Below are positions 1 to 5,170 of a stretch of 9,022 nt of DNA, in pieces. The DNA comes from an uncultured Dialister sp. (GTDB lineage: Bacteria; Bacillota; Negativicutes; Veillonellales; Dialisteraceae): positions 1-9,022 of the forward strand of contig NZ_CAAFRZ010000159.1 of assembly GCF_900765565.1 (NCBI RefSeq), read 5' to 3'. Positions within the stretch are counted from its first letter, which is position 1. The number at the start of each line of letters is the position of its first letter. The notes under the pieces are model-generated. The model was not told the origin of the DNA. It saw nothing but the letters and a program-made list of their open reading frames with translations, and did not search any database. The position numbers and the translations under genes are program-made.

Positions 1-15
1 ACTTTTTTTCTCAAA

Positions 16-490
16 AGTGAGGAGTTAGGAGTGAGAAGTGAGGAGTGGTGGTGCGGCGCATCAGTTCATATGGCGCCGCGAGTTTTATACTTTATTTGTG
101 CCCAATCGTATGGATAGGACTAAAGTCGGCTGGAGCAATCCTTCTGTTTCAAATCTTTCAAGCTTGTGACGCTTCCCTTAACTCGTCATCTCGAGCGGTG
201 GCAGCATGCTTAAAGACTCTATCCGTGAAAATCGTTACAGCTTCGATGAGTCGAGAGATCTCCCGGATAGCTGACTATGACAGGCTTTTCCAGGTTAGTG
301 TTGAAGAAAGAGTGTTGAGGTCCTTCCGCTTTGCGGCGAATCCTCTCTTCACTCTTCACTCTTCCCTCTTTTCCCTCTGAAGGCTCTGTATTCCCGAATG
401 GCGCAGCCGACAGGGTAATCAAAAAGGCGGCGCTTTCCAATTCGTGCGCCGCCACATCCACTCCTAACTCCTCACTCCTAACTCCTCACT
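16..490. repeat. Heptad-bounded inverted repeat element A
   Basis: The left end (16-50) is five consecutive 7-base units of type AGTGAGG/AGTTAGG, ending AGTGGTG. The right end (456-490) is the complement of five units of the same type, so the two 35-base arms form a near-perfect terminal inverted repeat. Just inside each arm is a GC-rich hairpin: GCGGCGC paired with GCGCCGC at 53-79, and GGCGGCGC paired with GCGCCGCC at 426-453. The interior holds a second, smaller module: a CCGC-TTT-GCGG hairpin at 326-336 followed by a CTCTTCA-type heptad array at 343-370. It also holds one copy of GACTCTATCC at 215-224. No convincing gene is visible inside; open frames here lack ribosome binding sites and run through the repeats. 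The ends match element B (6347-6815) closely while the cores do not. It could be a non-autonomous mobile element or a structured-RNA locus; its function is unknown. Confidence 0.8.
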
Positions 491-496
491 AAAATA

Positions 497-528
497 GCCT
501 GCAGGTATCTATCGTCTATCTTCTATGG
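497..528. repeat. Boundary motif plus short heptad array (TCTATCN)
   Basis: GCCTGCAGGTA at 497-507 is followed by three 7-base units TCTATCG, TCTATCT and TCTATGG. The same 11-base GCCTGCAGGTA occurs at 3873-3883 immediately before a different heptad array (AGCCTTG type). This suggests a shared boundary sequence in front of variable heptads. It sits between element A and the end of the minus-strand reductase gene. Confidence 0.55.
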
Positions 529-559
529 CCTTCAGCCAAATTGCTAATATGCTGATGTT

Positions 560-589
560 CTCTATCTCAATCTCGGTCTCGATCTTATT
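560..589. repeat. Six-base-period tandem array
   Basis: Five hexamers follow each other: CTCTAT, CTCAAT, CTCGGT, CTCGAT and CTTATT. On the minus strand this is a purine-rich array that begins at the stop codon of the reductase gene (588-590) and runs downstream. The period is 6, not 7, so it may be unrelated to the heptad family. No T-rich terminator is seen for the reductase gene. Confidence 0.45.
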
Positions 590-1220
590 ACTGTCTTACC
601 ACGCTGATTCGCTGGCCCAGGTGGTCTCCTTTTTCGATTTCATCCACCATGGCAATGGCGTAGTCAGCGTAGGAGATGATGGATTCGCCCCTGCTGTTCG
701 GCGCATATTCTTCTCCATGGATTTCATAGGATCCGGTCCGTTCGCCGTCTTCCTGAAAATCGGCGGCGGGGCTGATGTAGGTCCATTTCACGTTCTTTCT
801 CTTCCGGAGTTCCGCAAGGGACCGGCCCATGGCTTCCGCCAGGGGTTTGAAGGCTTCTGGGAATTCCGGGATCCGGGAAAGGGTCATGGTGTGCTCCGGG
901 TTCACATAAAGGGAGCCGGCACCGCCTACAACAAGAAGCCGGGTGTCACTGCCGGAGAGAATATCCGCCAGGTGAAGCAGTGTGGTGGTATGGAGAGGGA
1001 GGGTCTCCGGTGTCCAGGCACCAAAGCCGTCTACCAGGGCGTCAAACCCTTTGAGGTCCTCCTTTGTGAGATCCATAATATCTTTCTTTATATAATGGGA
1101 AGCGCCGGTGTCGTTCTGTTCATGACGGCCGAAGGCCACCACTTCATGGCCTCTCTTCAGGGCTTCTGCAATAATCTTTTTGGATGCTTTACCATTGGCT
1201 GCTGCTACTGCAATTTTCAT
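588..1220 (-). CDS. NAD(P)-binding Rossmann-fold reductase-like protein
   Basis: This is a 210-residue cytosolic protein of the atypical short-chain dehydrogenase / NAD(P)H-binding type (YwnB-like), usually about 200-215 residues, so it is full length. The N-terminal beta strand and dinucleotide loop are visible (MKIAVAAANGKASKKII, residues 1-17), with a basic patch and GR at residues 31-32 after the second strand. A second core strand reads LLVVGGAGSL (95-104). WTYISPAADF (146-155) and ISYADYAIAMVDEIE (182-196) are the usual C-terminal signatures of the family. Members are thought to be NAD(P)H-dependent reductases or redox sensors; the substrate cannot be read from the sequence. The start is supported by a GAAGGA ribosome binding site (1227-1232 on the complement) six bases upstream. 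It is transcribed alone from a promoter at 1297-1326, away from the gene at 1545. Confidence 0.87.
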   Translation of the reverse strand: MKIAVAAANGKASKKIIAEALKRGHEVVAFGRHEQNDTGASHYIKKDIMDLTKEDLKGFDALVDGFGAWTPETLPLHTTTLLHLADILSGSDTRLLVVGGAGSLYVNPEHTMTLSRIPEFPEAFKPLAEAMGRSLAELRKRKNVKWTYISPAADFQEDGERTGSYEIHGEEYAPNSRGESIISYADYAIAMVDEIEKGDHLGQRISVVRQ

Positions 1221-1262
1221 AGGGATTCCTTCTTTCCGGGCCTTTGCCCAAGTCTATACGCA

Positions 1263-1344
1263 TTGATGTAATCTATCATGTTTCATCTATGATCGTATTG
1301 TAACATCGTCTCTTACATGTTGTCAAGTATTTTGTTACATCAAT
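1263..1344. promoter_or_regulatory. Operator-like GATGTAA repeats around the reductase promoter
   Basis: TTGATGTAA at 1263-1271 and TTACATCAA at 1336-1344 are a perfect 9-base inverted pair. Further TGTAACATC and TTACATG copies lie at 1300-1308 and 1313-1319. They surround and overlap the minus-strand promoter, which is what a dimeric repressor such as a TetR, HxlR or PadR protein would use. The regulator is not in the window, so its identity is unknown. Confidence 0.45.
1297..1326 (-). promoter_or_regulatory. Sigma-A-type promoter of the reductase gene
   Basis: On the minus strand TTGACA (1321-1326) is separated by 18 bases from TACAAT (1297-1302). This is a near-consensus -35/-10 pair. It points into the gene starting at 1220, leaving a leader of about 70 bases. 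Confidence 0.72.
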
Positions 1345-1408
1345 CGGCAAAAATATTTCTGTACTATATCTGCCCCCTCCGGGCATAAAAAATCTGTCCC
1401 AGTCCCTC

Positions 1409-1437
1409 TTGAAGGCAAAAACATGTTCGTGTATAAT
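1409..1437 (+). promoter_or_regulatory. Strong sigma-A-type promoter of the ComK-like gene
   Basis: TTGAAG (1409-1414), a 17-base spacer and a perfect TATAAT (1432-1437). Transcription would start near 1444, at the first of three leader hairpins, about 100 bases before the predicted start codon at 1545. Confidence 0.78.
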
Positions 1438-1442
1438 GAGTA

Positions 1443-1509
1443 AAGAACTTATGTTCTTATTATGCAACGATGCAGCATAATAGAGGAAGAACTCCTCATG
1501 ACCGGGTAA
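1443..1509 (+). promoter_or_regulatory. Structured leader with three hairpins and a three-codon frame
   Basis: Three adjacent stem-loops lie at the start of the transcript: AAGAAC/GTTCTT (1443-1458), ATTATGC/GCATAAT (1459-1481) and GAGGA/TCCTC (1483-1497). The last one sequesters a GAGGA ribosome-binding-like sequence. Directly after it, ATG ACC GGG TAA (1498-1509) forms a three-codon frame. The arrangement suggests post-transcriptional control of the downstream gene. No known riboswitch class is recognised. Confidence 0.5.
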
Positions 1510-1544
1510 AGGAAACGGAACTGTTACATGCAGGGAGCGTACAC

Positions 1545-1985
1545 ATGAAATCTCTATCAATGATTGCGATTATCCCCCAATGGGAAGGTCCGGCACCGGG
1601 ATGCCAGGTGCTCTATGAAGATGGACGCCGGTGCCACCGATACTGCAGTGTGGAAAAATATATGAATACCCTGGCCGCCCTGCTGGGGAATGATAATAAA
1701 GCCTGCCGGAAGCTGTTCTGCGGGAAACGGGGCACCGGCATCCGGCTCAATGACGGCAGTGTGTTTGTGCAGATCAAGCTGTCCCAACGGGCACCGACCC
1801 TGGGATACGTACGGCTGGATGCCCTCGACCGGTGGAAAGGCGGGGACCACGGGAAATGCGTCCTCCACCTGACCAATGGGGAGACTCTTCCCACGTTCTG
1901 GAACCTGGAAACCGTGGACCGCCATATCCGGATGGTCAGGGACCGGCTGGAGTCCATGGATGCCGGAGAGATGGAAGGGATTTGA
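1545..1985 (+). CDS. Small protein with distant ComK-like pattern
   Basis: This is a 146-residue soluble protein with no signal peptide or membrane segment. From the start at 1545 it runs MIAIIPQWEG (residues 6-15), then an EDG turn (25-27). A Cys-containing stretch and RGTGIR (62-67) follow, then a strand GSVFVQIKLS (71-80), LGYVRLDALDRW and LTNGETLPTFWN. It ends in an arginine-rich helix (HIRMVRDRLE). Compared from memory with Bacillus ComK, the order of features is similar: an IAVLP opening, an acidic turn, R/K-G-T, an IFLFPTLSS strand, GWISHVHV, SNGKTMELP and a basic end helix. ComK is longer (about 190 residues), so the C-terminal part would be missing here. This is a remote inference, not an identification. 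The start at 1545 follows GGGAG with 8 bases spacing. An in-frame ATG at 1470 is rejected because it lies within a leader hairpin. The gene has its own strong promoter and is followed at once by repeat element E. Confidence 0.75.
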   Translation: MKSLSMIAIIPQWEGPAPGCQVLYEDGRRCHRYCSVEKYMNTLAALLGNDNKACRKLFCGKRGTGIRLNDGSVFVQIKLSQRAPTLGYVRLDALDRWKGGDHGKCVLHLTNGETLPTFWNLETVDRHIRMVRDRLESMDAGEMEGI

Positions 1986-2002
1986 GAAATCAGCCTGCTG
2001 AT

Positions 2003-2257
2003 GGCCAGAGTCACCAGCATGGAGCTGCTAGCTTCTAGCTCTTAGCAATTAGGAAAGCTGGTCCGCCTGCGGCGCTTCCCATTCATTGATGCCGTCAGCT
2101 ATCCATGCCGCAGGCCGTCGAGCTTTCCCTGGCTGCTAGCGGCTAGTACCCCCTACCCATTCGTATGGTGTTTAGCCATATAAACGCCGTAGGCTGTCGA
2201 GCTTTCCTGGCTGCTAGCCGCTAGAAGCTAAAAGCCCCGGTGCCAGTGACTCTGTCC
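2003..2257. repeat. Heptad-bounded inverted repeat element E
   Basis: The outer ends are a 12-base inverted pair with one mismatch: GGCCAGAGTCAC (2003-2014) and GTGACTCTGTCC (2246-2257). Inside the left end are five 7-base units (2023-2057) beginning AGCTGCT, AGCTTCT and ending AGGAAAG. They are followed by a GC-rich stem-loop (GGAAAGC ... CCGC/GCGG ... GCTTCC, about 2052-2079). On the right, two copies in the opposite direction lie at about 2120-2155 and 2185-2237. Each contains the conserved GAGCTTTCC followed by heptads such as GGCTGCTAG. The element starts 18 bases after the ComK-like stop codon and ends just before a terminator. It is closely related to the inner element at 3979-4098. 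There is no gene inside. Confidence 0.75.
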
Positions 2258-2269
2258 ATTAGCATGCTA

Positions 2270-2307
2270 AAAAGCCGTGAAAAGCGAAAATGCTTTTCAC
2301 GGCTTTT
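2270..2307 (-). terminator. Intrinsic terminator of the acyl-CoA synthetase gene
   Basis: A perfect 16-base stem, AAAAGCCGTGAAAAGC (2270-2285) with GCTTTTCACGGCTTTT (2292-2307), encloses a 6-base loop. The A and T runs at the stem ends allow termination in both directions. It lies ten bases past the minus-strand stop at 2317 and could also stop plus-strand transcripts coming through element E. Confidence 0.88.
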
Positions 2308-2316
2308 CGTATGGGA

Positions 2317-3756
2317 TTAATTATCCCGGAGCGCCCGTTTCAGGATCTTTCCTGTCGCGTTTTTCGGCAGGGCATCCATGGGGATGAAACGGCGGGGGAT
2401 CTTGTAGCTGGCAATGTTCTTTGCCATGTACTTCCTGATTTTGTTCTCGTCGAATTCATAGCCGTCCTTCATGACGATGTACGCCCACACCGCCTGGCCC
2501 CGGAGGGGGTCCGGATGGCCGACGACGGCGCATTCTGCGATACCTTCCACTTCGTAAATGCAGTCTTCCACTTCACCGGGGTAAATGTTTTCCCCGTTCA
2601 CGATGATGAGGTCCTTAATGCGGTCTACGATGTAGATATACTTGTCATCATCCATATAGGCCAGGTCCCCGGTACGGAGCCAGCCATCCTCAGAGAGCAC
2701 TTTCTTCGTTTCTTCCGGCTTATTCCAGTAGCCTTTCATGACGTTGGAGCCACGGACCACCAGTTCACCTACGGTGCCTGCCACATAGGGGCCGCCGCTT
2801 TCTGTCTTGATATACGCTTCCACGCCGGGAAGCACGGGGCCGCTGGTGAGGTACTTCGGTTTGGCACTGGGAAGGACGCAGACCACCGGAGACGCCTCGG
2901 TGAGGCCGTACCCTTCCTGCACGGGATGGTGGAAACGGAAGTAGAAGGCCTGGGATACGGGCTGGGGAATGGAGGCGCCGCCGGAAATAAAGGTATGCAC
3001 TGTCTTCATGACCGACGGTTCTCCCCGGCGGGCCAGGAGGTTGTACATAGGGGGTACCATGATGGCGATGGTCACAGAATGTTCCACGATGGTATTGATG
3101 ATTTCCGTGGGGCTCTTGGACCGGAGAATGACGATGGTGGAATGGGCATAGAGGCCTGCATTCACCACGGTGGTGAGCCCATAGCAGTGGAACATGGGCA
3201 GCACGCAGAGCACCTTATCTTCCGGTTTGAAAACGATGCGGGAAATAAACTGTTCCACATTGCCCACCAGGTTCCGATGGGTCAGCATGGCTCCCTTTGG
3301 GCTGCCGGTGGTGCCGGAGGTGTAGACCAGGGCGCACACGTCGTCTTCCGTAAGGTCTTCAGGGAATTTGGGCGCTTCGTCCGCCTTTCCTTCCTGGGCT
3401 TTGTAGTCCAGGTCATGGATGTCGACGGAAGGGCAGGACACATCCAGGGCTGTATCGGTGATGAGGAGGGAAGCTCCTGCATCTTTCAGGATGTAGTCCA
3501 CTTCCCGGTCCACCAGGGAGTTATTGACGGGGATAATAATGGCGCCGAGGCTTACGGTGGACAGGTAGGCATAGACGAATTCCGCCCGATTGGCGGAGTA
3601 CAGGGCCACCCGGTCTCCTTTGCGGATCCCCATCTGGTACAGTTCGTTCCTGTAGAGACGGACCGCTTCCGCCAGTTCTCCATAGGTCACCTGTGCTTCT
3701 CCTTCAAAGGCCAAATGGGAAGGGTCCGCACCTTTTATCATTTCATGTAAAAACAT
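2317..3756 (-). CDS. Fatty-acyl-CoA synthetase (AMP-forming)
   Basis: This 479-residue cytosolic enzyme of the acyl-adenylate-forming (ANL) superfamily activates a carboxylic acid with ATP and then CoA. All core motifs are visible: the phosphate-binding loop TSGTTGSPKG (146-155), the acyl-pocket region ISGGASIP (257-264), the adenine motif EGYGLTEAS (281-289), TGD (362-364) and the hinge RIKD (379-382). VNGENIYPGEVE (386-397) follows, with the C-terminal catalytic lysine in PKNATGK (464-470, K470). The length is on the short side but complete. Overall it resembles long- or medium-chain fatty acid CoA ligases. The exact chain length is unclear, and a role on dicarboxylates cannot be excluded. 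The start at 3756 follows GAGG (3763-3766) by six bases. A GTG twelve bases further upstream would overlap that site. It is monocistronic, with its own promoter (3786-3814) and terminator. Confidence 0.92.
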   Translation of the reverse strand: MFLHEMIKGADPSHLAFEGEAQVTYGELAEAVRLYRNELYQMGIRKGDRVALYSANRAEFVYAYLSTVSLGAIIIPVNNSLVDREVDYILKDAGASLLITDTALDVSCPSVDIHDLDYKAQEGKADEAPKFPEDLTEDDVCALVYTSGTTGSPKGAMLTHRNLVGNVEQFISRIVFKPEDKVLCVLPMFHCYGLTTVVNAGLYAHSTIVILRSKSPTEIINTIVEHSVTIAIMVPPMYNLLARRGEPSVMKTVHTFISGGASIPQPVSQAFYFRFHHPVQEGYGLTEASPVVCVLPSAKPKYLTSGPVLPGVEAYIKTESGGPYVAGTVGELVVRGSNVMKGYWNKPEETKKVLSEDGWLRTGDLAYMDDDKYIYIVDRIKDLIIVNGENIYPGEVEDCIYEVEGIAECAVVGHPDPLRGQAVWAYIVMKDGYEFDENKIRKYMAKNIASYKIPRRFIPMDALPKNATGKILKRALRDN

Positions 3757-3785
3757 TTTGCACCTCACTCATATATAACGGTACC

Positions 3786-3814
3786 ATTTTAGCAAAAATA
3801 AACAATTATAGCAA
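3786..3814 (-). promoter_or_regulatory. Promoter of the acyl-CoA synthetase gene
   Basis: On the minus strand TTGCTA (3809-3814) and TAAAAT (3786-3791) are separated by 17 bases in a very AT-rich stretch. An overlapping TATAAT lies within the -35 region and might act as an alternative -10. The leader would be only about 25 bases. Confidence 0.6.
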
Positions 3815-3872
3815 ATTGATGATGTAATGGTCGGAAAAAAGAGAGTACTCTGTGGATTCTGCGGATTGGCAT

Positions 3873-4197
3873 GCCTGCAGGTAGAGCCACGAGCCTTGAG
3901 CATTTAGCCTTGAGCCTTGAGCTGTTTCGCCGCTTTGCGGCAGTTGTCCCGCGGTTGAATTTACGTGCAAACGGGTGGAGCTGCTAGCTGTTAGCGGCTA
4001 GCTTTTAGGAAAGCTGGTCCGCCTGCGGCGCTTTCCATCCTATGACATGCGTAGGCTGTAGATCTTTCCTAGCTGCTAGAAGCTAACGGCTAGCAGCCCC
4101 GGCACCAATGACTCTATCCAACAGCGCACCAAACCGCCGCGAAGCGGCTATACAGCTCAAGGCTCAAGGCTGAAAGCTCAAAGCTATGACTCTATCC
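3873..4197. repeat. Heptad-bounded inverted repeat element C (AGCCTTG type)
   Basis: The left arm has GCCTGCAGGTA (3873-3883), then six 7-base units (3885-3926), mostly AGCCTTG, then a GCCGC-TTT-GCGGC hairpin (3929-3941). The right arm is its mirror: a GCCGC-GAA-GCGGC hairpin (4136-4148), five complementary units (4151-4185, mostly CAAGGCT), then TGACTCTATCC (4187-4197). The two outer boundary sequences are themselves a rough inverted match (GGCA..C..TAGAG). Element D is nested within it. The repeat fills most of the gap between the divergent acyl-CoA synthetase and bioW genes and contains no gene. Confidence 0.78.
3979..4119. repeat. Nested heptad element D (AGCTGCT type)
   Basis: Left arm: AGCTGCT, AGCTGTT, AGCGGCT, AGCTTTT and AGGAAAG (3979-4013), followed by a hairpin in which GGAAAGC (4008-4014) pairs with GCTTTCC (4030-4036). 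Right arm: CTTTCCT (4064-4070), then the complementary units AGCAGCT, AGAAGCT and AACGGCT (4071-4091), GCCCCGG and TGACTCTATCC (4109-4119). The same sequence order, including GCCCCGG before the TGACTC motif, occurs in element E. It sits entirely inside element C, as though one element had inserted into another. Confidence 0.72.
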
Positions 4198-4256
4198 GTC
4201 AGCCTGCCTTCCGACATATAGTATTCATTCTATTTATATATCCCAATCAGTCCATA

Positions 4257-4288
4257 TTGTAAACTTTATATAATTTTATTCTTGACAA
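4257..4288. promoter_or_regulatory. Predicted BirA (biotin repressor) operator
   Basis: TTGTAAACT (4257-4265) and TCTTGACAA (4280-4288) form an imperfect dyad separated by 14 bases. That is the geometry known for BirA operators (TTGTnAACC-N14-16-GGTTnACAA). The right half overlaps the -35 hexamer of the bioW promoter, so occupancy by biotinoyl-AMP-bound BirA would block transcription. Further single half-site look-alikes, GGTTGACAA (4361-4369) and GGTTTACAA (4383-4391), lie in the leader. The match is by eye and the right half is weak. Confidence 0.5.
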
Positions 4289-4311
4289 ATACCAGTTAAC
4301 AGTTTTACACT
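4282..4311 (+). promoter_or_regulatory. Promoter of bioWF
   Basis: A perfect TTGACA (4282-4287) is followed after 18 bases by TACACT (4306-4311), which matches the -10 consensus at four of six positions. The sequence upstream is strongly AT-rich. The short inverted pair CCAGT/ACTGG (4292-4313) spans the spacer. A weak -10 is compatible with a regulated promoter. Confidence 0.5.
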
Positions 4312-4322
4312 GGAAACAACGG

Positions 4323-4342
4323 CCGAAGTACGATAGCTTCGG
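4323..4342 (+). other. Small stem-loop in the bioW leader
   Basis: CCGAAG (4323-4328) pairs with CTTCGG (4337-4342) around an 8-base loop, followed by ATTATTTT. It resembles a weak terminator or attenuator between the promoter and bioW. The T run is interrupted, so a role in stopping transcription is uncertain. Confidence 0.4.
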
Positions 4343-4405
4343 ATTATTTTATGCTTCTTTGGTTGACAATAAGAATAAGAGAGGTTTACAAAAGGAGTAG
4401 GAAAA

Positions 4406-5170
4406 TTGTTGTACAGTGTAAAAATGCGTTCCAGTCTTGGTGGTTATCATGGAGAAGGGGGCCGCCATATTTCCGGTGCCGAACGGATTGTACCGGAGGA
4501 CCAGGTGGAGGCCGATGTGATTGCCATGCTCCGGAGAGCCCGGACCCATGAACGGGGCGCAGCGGACTTTATCCAGGTGAAGGTGGAAGAGGTAAAGCCC
4601 CAGACCATTGAATACTGCCCTATGATTCCCATTTACCAGATGAATACATCCACGAAGGAAGAGGGGCGGCAGGTAGCGCGGAAAGAGCTCCTTCGCATCG
4701 GCGTATCCCCGGCTGCCGTAAAGAGCGCCTTCTTCGAACTGGAATCCCTCACCGACAGCATGCGGGGGGCCATCGTCATGGACGCGGAGACCGGGGAGCG
4801 CCTCGATGACCGTGAGGAGCGGGGTGTCCGCTGCAGCAATATGGACTGCGAAGACACGAAGGCCTATGACGAAATCATGGGGAAGCGGGGCCTCGGCGGC
4901 GACCATCCCCGGGAAGCCCTGGTACTGGCGTCCAAGGTGGCCTATGCTCCCGGTACCGTGGCGGAACTCTGCTGGTCCGATGACCCGGACTACGTCACCG
5001 GCTATGTGGGCTCCCGGAAATTCGGCTACGGTCGGATTACGGTGATGAAGGACATGGGAGATCCCGTGGGAGGACGGGTTTTCTTCGTGAAACATGGCAC
5101 GGACGTCAAAAAATATGATGATTACATGCAGAACCAGACGGTCCTGGTGAGGCTGCCCCATGAAGATTAA
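4406..5170 (+). CDS. bioW: 6-carboxyhexanoate-CoA ligase (pimeloyl-CoA synthetase)
   Basis: This 254-residue cytosolic enzyme converts pimelate, ATP and CoA to pimeloyl-CoA, AMP and pyrophosphate, the first dedicated step of biotin synthesis in organisms that use free pimelate. The family hallmarks are plain: YSVKMRSS near the N-terminus (3-10), GGRHISGAER (18-27), RGAADFIQV (50-58), MRGAIVMD (119-126), RGVR (139-142), EALVLASKV (170-178) and the highly conserved AELCWSDDPDYVTGYV (186-201). Length and domain order match Bacillus BioW. The start is a TTG at 4406, eight bases after AAAGGAG (4391-4397). The next ATG (4424) would remove the conserved YSV segment, so TTG is preferred; a second TTG at 4409 is also possible. 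It overlaps bioF by 11 bases, indicating coupled translation. Regulation by BirA is predicted from the upstream operator. Confidence 0.96.
   Translation: MLYSVKMRSSLGGYHGEGGRHISGAERIVPEDQVEADVIAMLRRARTHERGAADFIQVKVEEVKPQTIEYCPMIPIYQMNTSTKEEGRQVARKELLRIGVSPAAVKSAFFELESLTDSMRGAIVMDAETGERLDDREERGVRCSNMDCEDTKAYDEIMGKRGLGGDHPREALVLASKVAYAPGTVAELCWSDDPDYVTGYVGSRKFGYGRITVMKDMGDPVGGRVFFVKHGTDVKKYDDYMQNQTVLVRLPHED

Noticed and set aside
45..380. 111-codon plus-strand open frame inside element A
   Set aside because: It starts inside the heptad/hairpin end, has no ribosome binding site and ends in the inner CTCTTCA array; composition is not coding-like.
16..490. CRISPR array from the short repeated units
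   Set aside because: Units are contiguous 7-mers without spacers and occur as inverted pairs; no cas gene is present.
525..1271. Plus-strand open frame opposite the reductase gene
   Set aside because: It starts in repeat sequence and lacks a ribosome binding site; the minus-strand frame has Rossmann motifs, promoter and ribosome binding site.
1470..1544. Upstream in-frame ATG extending the ComK-like protein by 25 residues
   Set aside because: The ATG lies in the loop of a leader hairpin with no spaced ribosome binding site; the ATG at 1545 has one.
2290..3750. Long plus-strand open frame opposite the acyl-CoA synthetase
   Set aside because: The minus-strand frame carries all ANL-superfamily motifs; the opposite frame is a shadow rich in His, Gly and Phe with no family resemblance.
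4198..4405. A riboswitch in the bioW leader
   Set aside because: No biotin riboswitch class fits; the region is AT-rich with only one 6-base stem, and the BirA-type dyad explains regulation better.
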